This document shows, piece by piece, positions 1 to 5,673 of a stretch of DNA of 6,463 nt (positions are counted from its first letter, which is position 1; every line of letters starts with the position of its first letter). The notes beneath the pieces are model-generated. The model worked only from the letters and a program-made list of their open reading frames with translations. It did no database searches and was not told the origin of the DNA. The position numbers were made by a program, and so were the translations under genes. The DNA is from JAGMDK01 sp023128695 (lineage in GTDB: Bacteria > Planctomycetota > Phycisphaerae > UBA1845 > Fen-1342), in the NCBI GenBank assembly GCA_030628805.1, contig DAOVQG010000271.1, forward strand, positions 1 through 6,463, in the 5' to 3' direction.

Positions 1-68
1 ATGAGAACGAACCCGGCGCGACCTTCTGTGCCCGCTGTGGTAGCAAGCTGCCGCGCGACGATGCGTAA
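1..68 (+). CDS. C-terminal end of a zinc-ribbon protein (5' end outside window)
   Basis: An open frame enters from the left edge (first full codon at base 3) and stops at TAA 66-68. It reads ENEPGATFCARCGSKLPRDDA. The FCxRCGSKL segment is a typical half of a zinc ribbon, with a Cys-x2-Cys-Gly knuckle close to the C-terminus, as in many small bacterial zinc-ribbon proteins. Only one knuckle is visible, so the other Cys pair, if present, lies upstream of the window. The function of the whole protein cannot be told. The gene converges on the PHP gene; the two stop codons are about 200 bp apart, with hairpins between them. The ATG at base 1 belongs to a different frame, which I regard as a chance ORF. 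Confidence 0.55.
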   Translation, partial: ENEPGATFCARCGSKLPRDDA

Positions 69-89
69 CTCCGTCGGGTGCCCCATTCC

Positions 90-209
90 ACGCTGGTGCG
101 AGAATCCTTTCTCGCGCCCCTTTCGGCGGGCATCCCTTCCCATTTGTTTGCGGAAGCGGGAATGGATTCCCGCAAGCTCGGGTGCGAGATAGGAATCTCG
201 CACCAGCGT
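90..209. repeat. Inverted pair of related hairpins between convergent genes
   Basis: Arms 90-118 and 181-209 are reverse complements at 26 of 29 positions and are separated by 62 bp. Each arm contains its own hairpin: 95-104/109-118 with loop TCCT and one wobble pair, and 181-190/195-204 with a perfect 10-bp stem and loop AGGA. Two of the three differences between arms fall on paired positions (104 with 109), where A-T has become T-A, so the stem is kept. A third hairpin, GCGGGAAT-GG-ATTCCCGC, lies in the spacer at 156-173. No T-run follows any stem, so this is not a standard intrinsic terminator. Its place between convergent stops would still suit a bidirectional terminator or a dispersed palindromic repeat. 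Confidence 0.75.
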
Positions 210-212
210 CGT

Positions 213-268
213 GTTCCCACCTTCCCACGTTCCCACGTGCGCACGTTCCCACGTTCCCACGTGCCTAC
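213..268. repeat. 8-bp tandem array, unit GTTCCCAC
   Basis: Seven consecutive octamers are in phase from 213 to 268: GTTCCCAC, CTTCCCAC, GTTCCCAC, GTGCGCAC, GTTCCCAC, GTTCCCAC and GTGCCTAC. Four are identical and the others differ at one to three positions. The last unit contains the TAG stop of the PHP gene (265-267 read on the minus strand), so the array begins exactly at the end of that gene. Slippage is the likely origin; no function is evident. Confidence 0.85.
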
Positions 269-1212
269 GCCGGCAGGGCCTGCGTGAAGCCGCGCATCAG
301 CACATCCTGATGTTTGTGATAACCCAGACAGGCCAGCGGGTGCAGCGTTTGGGCTAGACGGCGGACGCTCCGGTACTTGAAGCGTTGCCAGCGGCCGGTC
401 GCCTCGGCCAGGCGCTGCTCGACGGTTTTCTGGAGAGTGAGCCAAACGTCTTCGCGCAGCTTCTCAGGCGTGCCGAAGGCGCCGCAGGGCAGGGCCCGGC
501 CGGCGGCTATGCTGGCGAGCACCTCGGCCTTGGTCGCGCCCTGAGTGCGGGTGTAGGTGGTGCCGACGCGGAAGGTGTGTGAGTCGCTCCCGCCGACCAA
601 CACCTTGTCGCAGCCGCCGGCGGCCTGCCAGGCGAGGGCGTTGTGCATGTAGCTGCGGACGCCGTTGAGCCCCTCGAAGACGTCGAACAGCTCGAGCAGC
701 ACCTCGATCTGCCGCCCCGTCAGCACGCGCTGTTGGGCGGTCCAGGTCATGTGGTTCAGCACAAACAGCTTGTCGATCTCACGCAGGTACCCAACCAGCT
801 CGTATAGATTGTCCCGCCGCCGCTGGATTTCACGGTGTTGCTGCTCGTCGTGGTCAAACACGTTGATATGAATGAGCGTGCCGTCCTCGGGGAACCGCAC
901 CGATACCTCTTCGCCGAAGATGAAATCCTGGAGGACGCCGCGGCGATCGATCAGCGCCTTGCAGCCGTCGATGGTGTCATGGTCGGTGATGGTGACGAAG
1001 TCCATCCCCCGCCGCTGGGCGAGGTCGTACACTCCTTCGGGCTCCAGCAGCGGGTACCACGCCAGCCCGGGCAGATAATTCAGCCGCTCCTCCGAGAAGC
1101 TCGAGTGGCAATGGAGGTCGATGCGCGCCGCCGGTCTTCCGGGACCGGCGGAAGGATCATCGCCGCCCTCGAGGGATACGGATTCAAGTGTGCAGGTCAA
1201 TAAATCTATCAT
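265..1212 (-). CDS. PHP-family metal-dependent phosphoesterase
   Basis: A 315-residue protein from ATG 1210-1212. The PHP-fold metal ligands are all visible: DLHCH (His34, His36), ITDHDT (Asp77, His78, Asp79), GEE (Glu101/Glu102), His115 in LIHINVF, His154 in VLNHM, and GSDSH (Asp210, His212). Such proteins bind two or three metal ions and hydrolyse phosphoester bonds; relatives include histidinol phosphatase, nucleotide phosphatases and polymerase-linked PHP domains. The substrate cannot be assigned here. After the catalytic core (about residues 31-215) comes a roughly 70-residue tail rich in Arg and Leu. No signal peptide is seen, so it is probably cytoplasmic. The start is uncertain: no Shine-Dalgarno precedes it, the first 30 residues are weakly family-like, and the frame stays open upstream through a repeat element to a GTG at 1318-1320. 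It follows ileS on the same strand after 192 bp. Confidence 0.85.
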   Translation of the reverse strand: MIDLLTCTLESVSLEGGDDPSAGPGRPAARIDLHCHSSFSEERLNYLPGLAWYPLLEPEGVYDLAQRRGMDFVTITDHDTIDGCKALIDRRGVLQDFIFGEEVSVRFPEDGTLIHINVFDHDEQQHREIQRRRDNLYELVGYLREIDKLFVLNHMTWTAQQRVLTGRQIEVLLELFDVFEGLNGVRSYMHNALAWQAAGGCDKVLVGGSDSHTFRVGTTYTRTQGATKAEVLASIAAGRALPCGAFGTPEKLREDVWLTLQKTVEQRLAEATGRWQRFKYRSVRRLAQTLHPLACLGYHKHQDVLMRGFTQALPA

Positions 1213-1228
1213 TACAATCGGATATTTA

Positions 1229-1391
1229 TGTAGCGGCCGGGCTCCGTACCGGCCGTGAAACGTACGCTGGTGGGGCGGTCGTCCCTGCCCGCCAGTTGCG
1301 GGCACGGAGGCCCACACCACCTGGAATCATGATGCGGAAATTATGAATCAGACCACTAGAACAACGGCCGGTACGGAGCCCGGCCGCTACA
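1229..1391. mobile_element. MITE-like element with perfect terminal inverted repeats
   Basis: Segments 1228-1256 and 1364-1392 are perfect 29-bp reverse complements, separated by 107 bp. Taking TG...CA ends, the element is 1229-1391 (163 bp) and is flanked by a TTA direct repeat (1226-1228 and 1392-1394) that could be a target duplication. Because the outer AT pair is self-complementary, the exact ends are ambiguous by a base or two. Each arm also folds alone (CGGCCGG 1234-1240 with CCGGCCG 1249-1255, 8-nt loop). There is no room for a transposase, so any movement would be driven in trans. It fills most of the gap between the ileS stop and the PHP start; as RNA it would form a stable structure that could end transcription or shield the PHP start region. 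Confidence 0.6.
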
Positions 1392-1404
1392 TTACGGCGG
1401 GCTG

Positions 1405-4400
1405 TCAGCATGGCGTTACCACCAGCTTCGTTACGTGCCCCTCGATCTTGACTGCCCGCGCTTCGTCAGGGGGAGCCGCGGAAAAGTCGATTTTCTCGGC
1501 CAGGCAGTCGCGTTTGATCGTATCCGCAAAGCGCTCGATGACCGCCTGCAAGTCGCTCGTCGTCTCAACCCGTAAGGTAATCCGTTGTTCGTATGCGAGA
1601 TTCAGCTCCTTCCGCAGGCCTTGCACGTGGTGGATCACTTCGCGCGTCAGGCCCTCCTCGGTGAGTTCCGGCGTAAGTTCGGTCTTGACCACGACCACGC
1701 CGGCCCGCCCCTGGGCCGCGGACCAGCCGGGCCTGGCTTCGAGACGGACCTGGACCTCGTGGTCGGTGAGACGAACCTGTCGGCCGTCGACGTCCAGCAC
1801 CAACTCGCCGGCGCTGGCCAGCGACTGGCGGCCCGCCGCGGCGTCCACCTTGCTCAAAGCGGCGGCAATCTGCTTGGCAAGCTTGCCGAACTTCGGCCCG
1901 ATCAGCTTGAAATCCGGCTTGATCTGGTACGTCACGTAGTGGTCGGCCTCGGTCGTGAACTCAACCTGCTTGATGTTCAGCTCCTCGGCGATCAACTCGC
2001 TATGCGCCTCAAGCCAAGCCGTATGCTCGCGGCGGGCCAGAATAATCTCAACCAAAGCCAACGGCTGGCGAACCTTCAACTTAGCCGCGGTCCGCGCCGC
2101 CCGCCCCAGCGAAACGATCTGCCGCACGAGATCCATCTCCTGCGCCAGATCCTCATCGATCAGACTCTCATCGGCAACCGGATAGTCGCACAAATGCACG
2201 CTGAGTGGAGGATCGGAGGATTTGATCCTCACCAGGTTCTGATACACCGTCTCCGCAAAGAACGGCGTAAATGGTGCGATGAGCTTGCTGAGCGTAACCT
2301 GGACCTCATAGAGCGTGTTGTACGCATCCCACTTGTCCTGATCCTTCTCGCTCCGCCAGAAGCGGTCACGCGAGCGGCGGACGTACCAGTTCGAGAGGGC
2401 ATCCACGAAGTCGTTGAGCCGCCCCGCCGCGGGGTAGTTCTCGAAGCGGTCCAGGTTCTCCCGCACTATCCGAATCGTCCGGTGCAGTTCGCTGATGATC
2501 CAGCGGTCGAGTTCGTTCCGTTCTGGAACCGGCCTGTAACCAGTCGCGGCCGCGCGGGCTGAAGCCCGCGGCCCCTCCCCTTGATCTCCACCCACCTCGA
2601 ATCCATCGATGTTCGCATAGATAGTGAAGAAGCTGAACACGTTGTAGAGCCGCACCAGGAACTCGCGCTGCGCGTCGCGGATGCTCGCCTCCTGGAAGCG
2701 GACCGAGGTCCACGGCGTCTGGCCGCTAAAGAAGAACCACCGCATGGCATCAGCGCCATAGTGATCGAAGACGTAGCTGGGCTCGCGGTAGTTCTTCTTC
2801 CGCTTGGACATCTTCAGCCCGTCTTCGCCCATCATCAGCCCGAGGACGATGCAGGACTTGTACGGGTGGGGGTAGTCACGTTGCAGATTCACGAAGCCGA
2901 GGGGGGCCGCGGACTTCAGTCCGCGCGGTTCCGCGTCAGGTGAAGACTCCTCCATTCCTGAATCCGCGCGGGCTGAAGCCCGCGGCTCTTTATCGCTTCT
3001 GAACAATAGCGTGCTGATCGCCAGCAGGCCGTAGAACCAGCCGCGCGTCTGGTCCAGCGCTTCGCTGATGAAATCGGCCGGAAAACGCTCGGCGAATGTC
3101 TCGACGCTGCCTTCGAGGTGCGGGAAGCCCCACTGCGCGAACGGCATACTCCCCGCGTCCCACCAGCAGTCGATCACCTCCGTCACCCGCCTCATGCGGG
3201 CACCTTCCGCGAACTGACTGTCATACGTTACGGCGTCGATGTACGGCTTGTGCACCTTCAGGTGCTCGGGCAGTTCGGGATCGGCCGCCTTGGCCTGTTC
3301 CCAAACCTCCGTGCCCTGCACGCCCGGCTTGGCCAGCAACTCGGCGTACGAGCCGATCGCCTCCATCTTGCCGGTCTTTTCACAAACCCAGATCGGCAGC
3401 GGCGTGCCCCAGTAACGCTCGCGCGACAAGGCCCAGTCCACATTGTTCCGCAGGAAATCGCCGAAGCGCCCCGCGCGGATGTGGTCCGGCAGCCAGTAAA
3501 TCCCGGCGTTGTTATCGAGAAACTCATCCTTGAATTGGCTCGTGCGGACAAACCAGCTCTTGCGGGCGTATTGGATCAGCGGATCATCCTCGGCCCGCGG
3601 GCAGAACGGATATTCGTGCTCGATTGTCTCCTGATGCATCAGGATGCTGCGTTCCTTCAGATCAGCGATGATGTCCTTATCGCAGTCCTTGACCCACCGA
3701 CCGCGGTATTGCTCCGGCGCTTCATCACTGAAAGTCCCATCCGGCTTGACGGCGTTAAACAGCGGGATCGTGTCGAAATCAGCGAGCCGCCGCCGTTCAT
3801 CCTGGAGCAGATCGAAGTCCACCTCGCCATAGGCCGGCGCTTCGTGCACTAGACCGGTACCGGAGTCGAGCGTGACGAAGTCGGCCAGGGTCACACGCCA
3901 GCCGATGTAGTCTTCGCCGCCTTCCTTGAGTTGGGCGGTCTGCGCGCCCATCATCTTGTAGTAGCAATCGAACGGCGGCAGATAGCGGAGACCGACCAGA
4001 TCGGTGCCGGAGCAGGTGGAGACGGTTTCAAATTTGTGCTTGAGCTTCTCGGCCGTAAGGTCGACCAGGGCCGTGGCGATATAGAAGTATTCGTCGGTCG
4101 TTTTGTCGTGGACGAGTGAATAGTCGATGTCGGGGCCGACGGCCGCGAAGTGGTTGCTGATCAGCGTCCACGGCGTCGTGGTCCAGACAAGCAAACTGAC
4201 GCGCTTGGAAGGATCAAGATTCGCATGAGGAGCCGCGGACTTTAGTCCGCGCGGTCTTTCGGATGCAGCACTGTTCCCATTGCGTAGCGCCGCGCGGGCT
4301 GAAGCCCGCGGCTCTTGCTTTGGGTCTTCGTGCTTTCGGGCTTCCTTACCTTGTTCCCTCGCTGACGCTTCGGGTTCTGTTTCCCTCGCTGACGCTTCGG

Positions 4401-5100
4401 GTTCTGTTTCCCTCGCTGACGCTTCGGGTTCTGTTTCCCTCGCTGACGCTTCGGGTTCTGATACTAGGGGGAAGCGGATGTAGACGCTGGGGTCCTGCAC
4501 CGTGCGGTAGCCCTCGCCGACCTCGCCGGCGGATAACGCCGTCCCGCCCTGGGCCCACCACCAGACCACCTTGTGCCCCTGGTACAACAGGCCCCGCTCG
4601 AAAAGCGTCTTCAGGCCCCACCAGACGCTCTCGATGTAACTCTGATGGAACGTGACGTAAGCCTCTTCGAGATTGACCCAGAATCCCAGGCGGCGGGTCA
4701 TCTGCTCCCACTCGCGGGTGTAGCGGAAAACGCTCTCGATGCACTTGCGGACGAATTTCTCGACGCCGTAGGATTCGATCTCCTCTTTGGTATGGATGCC
4801 GAGCTCTTTGCAAACCTCGACCTCGACGGGCAGGCCGTGAGTATCCCAGCCGGCCTTGCGCTCGACCAGCTTGCCGCACATGGTCTGATAACGCGGAAAG
4901 AGATCCTTCATGGCCCGCGTCAGGCAGTGCCCGGGGTGCGGCAAACCGTTGGCGGTCGGCGGCCCTTCATAGAACACGAACCGCGGCGCCCCACGGCGTT
5001 GCCGGAGCGATTGGCCGAAAATGTCGTGCTTCTCCCAGAACGCGAGCACCCGCTCTTCCGCCTCGGGAAAGCTGAACTTGGCTGGCAACGGCGCAAACAT
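1405..5100 (-). CDS. ileS: Isoleucyl-tRNA synthetase (type 2-like) with in-frame repeat insertions
   Basis: Charges tRNA-Ile with isoleucine using ATP, in the cytoplasm; essential for translation. The protein is 1231 residues from ATG 5098-5100, longer than the roughly 1030-1100 usual for type 2 IleS. Seen in order: HIGH-type signature HPGH (55-58) after EGPPTANG; GWDTHGLPVE; editing domain with WTTTPWT (306-312) and GTGLVHEAPAYGEVD (414-428); WWDAGSMPFAQWG and LDQTRGWFYG near the end of the CP region; KMSKR (763-767); anticodon-binding helical region (about 860-1000); and a C-terminal domain with LTREVIHHVQGLRKE. The start was chosen because GGAGGT lies 4 nt upstream and the family N-terminus (FSFPEAEERVLAFWEKHDIF) follows; the frame itself stays open to 5235. 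Repeat-encoded insertions sit at residues about 215-290, 705-732 and 843-851. Cys residues expected at three Cys-pair positions are partly or wholly replaced. Confidence 0.97.
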   Translation of the reverse strand: MFAPLPAKFSFPEAEERVLAFWEKHDIFGQSLRQRRGAPRFVFYEGPPTANGLPHPGHCLTRAMKDLFPRYQTMCGKLVERKAGWDTHGLPVEVEVCKELGIHTKEEIESYGVEKFVRKCIESVFRYTREWEQMTRRLGFWVNLEEAYVTFHQSYIESVWWGLKTLFERGLLYQGHKVVWWWAQGGTALSAGEVGEGYRTVQDPSVYIRFPLVSEPEASARETEPEASARETEPEASARETEPEASAREQGKEARKHEDPKQEPRASARAALRNGNSAASERPRGLKSAAPHANLDPSKRVSLLVWTTTPWTLISNHFAAVGPDIDYSLVHDKTTDEYFYIATALVDLTAEKLKHKFETVSTCSGTDLVGLRYLPPFDCYYKMMGAQTAQLKEGGEDYIGWRVTLADFVTLDSGTGLVHEAPAYGEVDFDLLQDERRRLADFDTIPLFNAVKPDGTFSDEAPEQYRGRWVKDCDKDIIADLKERSILMHQETIEHEYPFCPRAEDDPLIQYARKSWFVRTSQFKDEFLDNNAGIYWLPDHIRAGRFGDFLRNNVDWALSRERYWGTPLPIWVCEKTGKMEAIGSYAELLAKPGVQGTEVWEQAKAADPELPEHLKVHKPYIDAVTYDSQFAEGARMRRVTEVIDCWWDAGSMPFAQWGFPHLEGSVETFAERFPADFISEALDQTRGWFYGLLAISTLLFRSDKEPRASARADSGMEESSPDAEPRGLKSAAPLGFVNLQRDYPHPYKSCIVLGLMMGEDGLKMSKRKKNYREPSYVFDHYGADAMRWFFFSGQTPWTSVRFQEASIRDAQREFLVRLYNVFSFFTIYANIDGFEVGGDQGEGPRASARAAATGYRPVPERNELDRWIISELHRTIRIVRENLDRFENYPAAGRLNDFVDALSNWYVRRSRDRFWRSEKDQDKWDAYNTLYEVQVTLSKLIAPFTPFFAETVYQNLVRIKSSDPPLSVHLCDYPVADESLIDEDLAQEMDLVRQIVSLGRAARTAAKLKVRQPLALVEIILARREHTAWLEAHSELIAEELNIKQVEFTTEADHYVTYQIKPDFKLIGPKFGKLAKQIAAALSKVDAAAGRQSLASAGELVLDVDGRQVRLTDHEVQVRLEARPGWSAAQGRAGVVVVKTELTPELTEEGLTREVIHHVQGLRKELNLAYEQRITLRVETTSDLQAVIERFADTIKRDCLAEKIDFSAAPPDEARAVKIEGHVTKLVVTPC
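2550..2572. repeat. Solitary 23-bp palindromic unit inside ileS
   Basis: A 23-bp unit with stem CGCGGGCT (2553-2560) and AGCCCGCG (2563-2570) around a 2-nt loop. It is identical over all 23 bases to 2964-2986 and 4290-4312, in the same orientation. In the ileS frame it encodes GPRASARAA (residues 843-851), between the ANIDGFEV segment that ends the catalytic half and the NELDRWI segment that opens the anticodon-binding region. The inverted partner found at the other two sites is absent, so this is either a single-unit insertion or what remains of a pair. Confidence 0.9.
2906..2986. repeat. 81-bp palindromic-pair cassette inside ileS (copy 1)
   Basis: Two 23-bp hairpin units, 2906-2928 and 2964-2986, face each other across a 35-bp spacer. 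They match as reverse complements at 21 of 23 positions, and each also folds alone with an 8-bp GC-rich stem and a 2-nt loop. The total of 81 bp is 27 codons, so the frame is kept. It encodes residues 705-732, starting EPRASARA and ending PRGLKSAA, in the loop just before the YKSCIVLGLMMGEDGLKMSKR segment. Confidence 0.92.
4232..4312. repeat. 81-bp palindromic-pair cassette inside ileS (copy 2)
   Basis: Same build as the 2906-2986 copy: units 4232-4254 and 4290-4312 with a 35-bp spacer, total 81 bp. The right units are identical (23/23) and the left units differ at one base (22/23), whereas the spacers match at only about 11 of 35 aligned positions, near chance. Identity continues for four bases (TCTT) beyond the right unit in both copies. 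It encodes residues 263-290, again EPRASARA ... PRGLKSAA. It lies in the stretch joining DPSVYIRFPL to the editing domain's LLVWTTTPWT. Confidence 0.92.
4354..4460. repeat. 27-bp tandem repeat, four copies, translated in ileS
   Basis: Four consecutive 27-bp units at 4354-4380, 4381-4407, 4408-4434 and 4435-4460. The first three are identical, and the last matches through its 26th base. In the ileS frame they encode EPEASARET three times and then EPEASAREQ (residues 215-250), a charged and probably disordered stretch. The unit is a multiple of three and has no stop in any of the three minus-strand frames. The lack of divergence between copies points to recent expansion. The array sits 41 bp from the 4232-4312 cassette, so this loop has taken up two unrelated repeat families. 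Confidence 0.95.
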
Positions 5101-5104
5101 CGAT

Positions 5105-5110
5105 ACCTCC
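5105..5110 (-). promoter_or_regulatory. Shine-Dalgarno site of ileS
   Basis: GGAGGT on the minus strand, 4 nt before ATG 5098-5100. It is a full match to the anti-SD core and decides the start at 5100 over the longer open frame reaching 5235. Confidence 0.85.
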
Positions 5111-5121
5111 GAAGTCAATGG

Positions 5122-5135
5122 CGGTCCGCGGACCG
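5122..5135. repeat. 14-bp perfect palindrome in the ileS leader
   Basis: CGGTCCGCGGACCG is self-complementary over 14 bp and ends 11 bp upstream of the ileS Shine-Dalgarno. Its position would suit an operator or a short leader structure, but no regulator is identified and chance is possible in GC-rich DNA. I found no convincing -10/-35 pair for either gene in the 238-bp divergent spacer, and no T-box-like leader. Confidence 0.4.
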
Positions 5136-5195
5136 TCGAATCCTGACAGCATACTGTCCCCGAGCTCCGCTGGCCACAGCGTAAACAGGGTGCTG

Positions 5196-5210
5196 GGGTA
5201 CCGGGTACCC
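5196..5210. repeat. 15-bp palindrome in the divergent spacer
   Basis: GGGTACC-G-GGTACCC is a perfect inverted repeat around one central base, in the middle of the spacer between ileS and the exported-peptide gene. A second pairing, CAGGGT (5186-5191) with ACCCTG (5207-5212), overlaps it. It may be another dispersed palindromic repeat or a binding site; the sequence alone does not decide. Confidence 0.4.
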
Positions 5211-5326
5211 TGCCACGCCTATGCCTGTCGGCCAACTAGCCACGCTCGCGCAACCCTGGTATGCCGCGCCGACACGGGAAGGTGTGTCCGGTTTACGCTA
5301 CTCGACCAGTCAATTTCATTTACCTT

Positions 5327-5332
5327 GGAGGT
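5327..5332 (+). promoter_or_regulatory. Shine-Dalgarno site of the exported-peptide gene
   Basis: GGAGGT 6 nt upstream of ATG 5339-5341. It is the strongest evidence that the short ORF behind it is a real gene, and it selects this ATG over the upstream in-frame ATG at 5261. Confidence 0.75.
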
Positions 5333-5338
5333 GGACAG

Positions 5339-5560
5339 ATGCATTTAGGAAACGTACTGGAGAAGATAACAGCCTGTCTCGTCGCGGGGGCGTTTGTCTT
5401 TGCATTGGGTCCCGGCGCGGCCCTGGCACAGCCCGGACCGCCGGTCGATCAGGACAAGCAACTCCATGATCCCGCGTTTGGCTGGATTCTGTATTTCACC
5501 GATACGGAAATGACCGGTAGCTGCTGGCCGGCTTTTGTTTTGCGCTGCGCCTCTGACTAG
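5339..5560 (+). CDS. Small exported protein of unknown function (73 aa)
   Basis: I do not recognise a family. The protein begins MHLGNVLEKITACLVAGAFV and has a clear Sec signal peptide: a short n-region with one Lys, a hydrophobic core at about residues 12-28, and ALA followed by QPGPP, predicting signal peptidase I cleavage after residue 30. The mature chain would be only 43 residues, with two Cys (52 and 60) in SCWPAFVLRC that could form a disulfide. A perfect Shine-Dalgarno and good spacing support translation. The last third, from about residue 50, is unlike the first part in composition and runs into GC-rich, repeat-like DNA, so the gene may be the 5' part of a longer one cut short by an insertion. 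It is divergent from ileS. Confidence 0.6.
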   Translation: MHLGNVLEKITACLVAGAFVFALGPGAALAQPGPPVDQDKQLHDPAFGWILYFTDTEMTGSCWPAFVLRCASD

Positions 5561-5673
5561 CAGTTCGATTCCGGCTGGCAACCCTGCCCCGGCCAGCCAA
5601 CTCCGGCTCCCCGCCGCCCCATCGGCTCGCCACCCTGACCGCCACCACACTCGCGTCACGGCTCGCTGACTCG

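Noticed and set aside
1..192. 63-codon plus-strand frame from ATG at base 1
   Set aside because: It has no motifs and runs through the hairpin repeats. The neighbouring frame holds a convincing zinc-ribbon end that stops at 68.
1585..2562. A 325-codon open frame on the plus strand opposite ileS
   Set aside because: It lies wholly antisense to a clearly identified gene, has no recognisable motifs and is explained by GC-rich codon structure; it is a shadow frame.
4263..4655. Plus-strand frame with repeated SLTLRVLFP units
   Set aside because: It is the reverse-strand reading of the 27-bp tandem array within ileS, with no start signal or non-repeat domain.
4346..4879. A minus-strand frame carrying repeated TRSVSEG motifs
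   Set aside because: It is another frame of the same 27-bp repeats and ileS codons. The repeat is open in all three minus frames, so the motif is not evidence for a second protein.
5101..5235. Longer ileS start at 5235
   Set aside because: The extra 45 residues are unlike any IleS N-terminus, and a full Shine-Dalgarno sits directly before the ATG at 5100.
5339..5380. Possible lipoprotein signal, because ITAC (residues 10-13) resembles a lipobox
   Set aside because: The hydrophobic core lies after, not before, this Cys. A type I signal peptide with cleavage after ALA30 fits better.
5511..5590. Possible tRNA, because GTTCGATTCC at 5563 resembles a T-loop
   Set aside because: The five bases on each side do not form a T-stem, and no acceptor or anticodon arm can be paired at the right distances.
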